From Tidjanibacter sp. (lineage in GTDB: Bacteria; Bacteroidota; Bacteroidia; Bacteroidales; Rikenellaceae), in contig JAGBYS010000294.1 in assembly GCA_017628675.1 (NCBI GenBank), positions 1 through 7,396 on the forward strand: 7,396 nucleotides of DNA, written 5' to 3'. The notes under the pieces were generated by a model that saw nothing but the letters and a program-made list of their open reading frames with translations, did no database searches and was not told where the DNA came from. Positions 5,201-7,396 of the stretch are shown here, piece after piece. Made by a program: the position numbers and the translations under genes. Positions within the stretch are counted from its first letter, which is position 1. The number at the start of each line of letters is the position of its first letter.

Positions 5201-6496
5201 ATGAGCAAGAAGATAAATGTCATAACGCTTGGCTGCTCCAAGAACCTTGTGGACAGCGAGCACCTGATGGCCCAGCTCGACGAGGCGGGCTATGAGATTG
5301 TCACCGACTCCAACTCCACCGACGAGGCCAAAATCGTGGTTGTGAACACCTGTGGCTTCATTGGCGACGCCAAAGAGGAGGCCATCCAGACCATCCTCGA
5401 GTGTGCCGAGGCCAAGGCCGAGGGAAGAATCGAAAAACTCTTTGTTATGGGCTGCCTCAGCGAAAGGTATGCCGACGAGCTGAGGAGCGAGATTCCCGAG
5501 GTGGACGACTACTTCGGCGCACGCTCCCTGAAGGAGGTTGTCGAGGCGCTGGATGCGGAGTATCTGCCCGAACTGGAGACCGACCGACTGCTCACAACGC
5601 CCGACCACTACGCCTACCTCAAGATTGGCGAGGGTTGCAACTGGCACTGCGCCTATTGCGCCATTCCGCTCATCCGTGGCAACCACCGCAGTGTGCCTAT
5701 GGAGAAGGTGTTGGAGGAGGCCGAAGGACTTGTGGCTGTGGGCGTTAAGGAGATTATCGTCATCGCTCAGGACTCCACCTACTACGGCAAAGACCTCTAT
5801 GGCGAGCGTCGCCTGGCCGAGCTGCTGAGGCGTCTGTGTGCCATCCAGGGTGTGGAGTGGGTAAGGCTCCACTACGCCTACCCGACCGACTTCCCCCAGG
5901 ATGTGATTGAGGTTATGAGGGATGAGCCCAAGATGTGTAAATACCTCGACATCCCCCTGCAACACATCTCCGACAATCAGCTGAAGGCTATGAGGAGGCG
6001 TATTACAAAGGCCGAGACGGAGGAACTCGTGGCACGCCTGCGCAGAGAGATTCCCGACATTGCCCTGCGTACCACAATGCTCGTTGGCTTCCCCGGCGAG
6101 ACGGAGGAGGACTTTGCGGAGCTGTGTGAGTTCGTGGAGAGGGTGAGGTTCGACCGCCTGGGCGCCTTCGCCTACTCCGAGGAGGAGGGAACACCCTCGG
6201 CACTCACAATGAGCGACGATGTGCCCGCCGAAGTGAAAGAGGAGAGGGTCGAAAGACTCATGAAAATACAGAAGCGCATATCGCTGAAACTAAACGCCGA
6301 AAGGGTTGGCAAGAGGATGCGTGTCATTATAGACTCCAAGGAGGGCGACTTCTGGATTGGCCGCTCGCAGTACGATAGCCCCGAGGTGGACGAGGAGATC
6401 CTCGTGACCTCCGATAGCCCCCTCGCCATTGGCCAGATGGTCGATGTGGTCGTCACCGACTGCGAGGAGTACGACCTCTACGCCCACACCCTTTAG
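5201..6496 (+). CDS. rimO: Ribosomal protein S12 methylthiotransferase RimO
   Basis: RimO is a radical-SAM enzyme that adds a methylthio group to the beta carbon of a conserved Asp of ribosomal protein S12. The 431-residue length is typical. The N-terminal MTTase domain starts ITLGCSKNLVDSEHLM and holds Cys12, Cys51 and Cys85 for the auxiliary 4Fe-4S cluster. The radical-SAM motif is CNWHCAYC (Cys146, Cys150, Cys153), followed by PLIRGNHRS. Further family landmarks are AQDSTYYGKDLYG, LHYAYPTDFP, YLDIPLQHISD and TMLVGFPGETEEDF. A C-terminal TRAM domain covers about 365-431. The SKNLVDSE signature and the YLDIPLQH segment favour RimO over the related tRNA enzyme MiaB. It follows ftsY by 15 bases, an arrangement familiar in Bacteroidales, and appears to be the last gene of the operon. 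Confidence 0.97.
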   Translation: MSKKINVITLGCSKNLVDSEHLMAQLDEAGYEIVTDSNSTDEAKIVVVNTCGFIGDAKEEAIQTILECAEAKAEGRIEKLFVMGCLSERYADELRSEIPEVDDYFGARSLKEVVEALDAEYLPELETDRLLTTPDHYAYLKIGEGCNWHCAYCAIPLIRGNHRSVPMEKVLEEAEGLVAVGVKEIIVIAQDSTYYGKDLYGERRLAELLRRLCAIQGVEWVRLHYAYPTDFPQDVIEVMRDEPKMCKYLDIPLQHISDNQLKAMRRRITKAETEELVARLRREIPDIALRTTMLVGFPGETEEDFAELCEFVERVRFDRLGAFAYSEEEGTPSALTMSDDVPAEVKEERVERLMKIQKRISLKLNAERVGKRMRVIIDSKEGDFWIGRSQYDSPEVDEEILVTSDSPLAIGQMVDVVVTDCEEYDLYAHTL

Positions 6497-6504
6497 CCCT
6501 TCCC

Positions 6505-6527
6505 GCCGTTGATTATCACTCAACGGC
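6505..6527. other. Stem-loop after rimO
   Basis: GCCGTTGA (6505-6512) pairs perfectly with TCAACGGC (6520-6527) around a 7-base loop, starting 8 bases after the rimO stop. A small CCAG/CTGG hairpin follows. No T tract comes after it, so it is not a standard intrinsic terminator. It may be a weak or factor-assisted terminator or a 3'-end stabiliser. Confidence 0.45.
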
Positions 6528-6538
6528 CAGCACCTGGT

Positions 6539-6566
6539 GGTCTAATTTCTGAGGTCTGATTTCACT
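6539..6566. repeat. Imperfect 14-base tandem repeat (four heptads)
   Basis: Two adjacent 14-base units, GGTCTAATTTCTGA (6539-6552) and GGTCTGATTTCACT (6553-6566), agree at 10 of 14 positions. Each splits into two heptads, so the block is again 28 bases with 7-base phasing. The GGTCTAA unit is nearly the heptamer found at 695-722. It lies just before the start of the next gene. Confidence 0.5.
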
Positions 6567-6577
6567 ATCGAAAAAAT

Positions 6578-7396
6578 ATGCGTTGGAGGATAAGGAGAAT
6601 AGTGATCGGTTTGGTGGCGGCGGTGGTGTCGCTGCCGCTCTCGGCGCAGTTCTACTCCAACGGTGCAAGTCCAGGTCATTATCGCTGGCAAAAGCTTGAG
6701 GGTGAGAATATTGATGTTATCGCTCCCGACTTTGCCGACGCGGAGGCTCGCAGGGTAATCTTTATGATGGACTCCCTAAGCGGCTCCATAGGCTATGGTC
6801 TTCTGCCCGAGGGTGGCCTAAGGCCCCTCAGGATGCCCGTGGTGATACACGCAGCAAGCAGCGCCTCAAACGGCATCTCCATTATGGCCCCCGCACGCAT
6901 AGAGATGTGCGTGATGCCCTCGACGGAGAGTTACGCCACACCCTGGCTCCGACAGCTCTCCGTTCACGAATATCGCCACGCGGCACAGTACTCGGCCCTA
7001 TTTGGCAACACTGCCCGTTGGCTCTACTACCTGCTGGGCGAGCAGGCACTACTTGCAACTACGGGTGTTATGCCCTTCTGGTGGTTGGAGGGCGACGCTG
7101 TGGATGCCGAGACCCAGGCCTCGCTCTTTGGTCGTGCGCTCCAGCCCTCCTTCACGATGCACTACAGGGCAGTAGGGAGAGAGTTGCTCGAGAGCCCCAA
7201 TAAGGATGTGTGGTTCTCGGGGAGCTACAACCACTTCACCCCCTCGCACTACAACCTCGGCTACCAGATGGTCACCACCGCCAACACCCTCAAAGGTGGC
7301 TACGCCTGGGGCGAGGTTATGGACTACGCACGCCGCCATCCCTACACCATAACCCCCTTTGAGTGGGGTATGCGCCACCACCTCGGCTACTCCACC
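6578..7396 (+). CDS. Exported HEYRH zincin-like protein, 3'-truncated by window end
   Basis: From ATG 6578, after CGAAAAAAT, the frame stays open for 273 codons to the edge. It begins with a signal peptide: MRWRIRRIVIGLVAAV, then SLPLSA with likely cleavage before QFYSN. After a segment starting YRWQKLEGENIDVIAPDF there is HEYRH at residues 130-134, fitting the HExxH zinc-protease motif with Glu131 as the possible catalytic residue. WWLEGDAVDAE (168-178) follows and supplies a plausible third zinc ligand at Glu171, as in gluzincins of the MA type. Further on are GSYNHFTPSHYNLGYQMV and FEWGMRHHLG. I recall similar Bacteroidota exported proteins of roughly 900-1000 residues with TolB-like beta-propeller repeats after this domain, but that part is not in the window. 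Substrate and activity are unknown. It lies 81 bases after rimO; no consensus promoter is seen. Confidence 0.82.
   Translation, partial: MRWRIRRIVIGLVAAVVSLPLSAQFYSNGASPGHYRWQKLEGENIDVIAPDFADAEARRVIFMMDSLSGSIGYGLLPEGGLRPLRMPVVIHAASSASNGISIMAPARIEMCVMPSTESYATPWLRQLSVHEYRHAAQYSALFGNTARWLYYLLGEQALLATTGVMPFWWLEGDAVDAETQASLFGRALQPSFTMHYRAVGRELLESPNKDVWFSGSYNHFTPSHYNLGYQMVTTANTLKGGYAWGEVMDYARRHPYTITPFEWGMRHHLGYST

Noticed and set aside
4340..5965. Very long minus-strand open frame (541 codons) opposite ftsY and rimO
   Set aside because: It lies wholly antisense to two unmistakable genes. The translation is Leu/His/Gly/Val-rich without recognisable domains, and it arises because C/G-ending codons rarely give reverse-strand stops.
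6907..7381. Open frames in other frames over the 3' gene (plus 6907-7203, minus 7049-7381)
   Set aside because: The frame from 6578 has a signal peptide and a metal-binding motif and stays open to the edge. The others are overlapping shadows.

Overview
The window looks like chromosomal DNA of a gut-type Bacteroidales bacterium, possibly of the Alistipes/Rikenellaceae side of the order (family-level placement is from memory of homologous proteins, not tested). The reasons are GC-rich coding sequence with strong C/G third positions, weak or absent Shine-Dalgarno sites with A-rich start contexts, TAnnTTTG-type -7 promoter elements, and the ftsY-rimO pair that is common in this group. The exception is the first ~210 bases. 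They are about 26% GC (54 of 210 counted by eye) and carry a minus-strand open frame with AT-rich codons. They join abruptly to the middle of an elongation factor P gene. This is best read as a chimeric contig end or, less likely, a real rearrangement.

Layout. 1-~213: AT-rich foreign-looking segment. ~214-570 (+): C-terminal two thirds of efp. 571-904: gene-free stretch with an efp terminator, four GTCTAAR heptads, four GCCCTTT-type nonamers, and a perfect 16-bp stem between convergent genes. 905-2518 (-): AMP-forming long-chain acyl-CoA synthetase. 2519-2659: compact divergent promoter region. 2660-3538 (+): short-form epoxyqueuosine reductase queG. 3541-3548: consensus promoter. 3578-6496 (+): apparent operon of an exported Sel1-repeat protein, ftsY and rimO, each separated by 15 bases. 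6497-6577: short spacer with a hairpin and another heptad block. 6578-end (+): N-terminal 273 residues of an exported HEYRH zincin-like protein that runs off the window.

Functionally most genes are housekeeping: EF-P (polyproline translation), QueG (queuosine in tRNA), FtsY (SRP receptor) and RimO (ribosomal protein S12 methylthiolation) all serve translation or co-translational targeting. The acyl-CoA synthetase feeds fatty acids into lipid metabolism. The two exported proteins (Sel1-repeat and HEYRH) are the least characterised. No RNA genes, insertion sequences or CRISPR arrays were seen. The points most worth a second look are the AT-rich junction, the recurring 28-base four-heptad blocks at three gene boundaries, the overlapping divergent promoters with a possible 15-codon leader peptide, and the truncated exported zincin.
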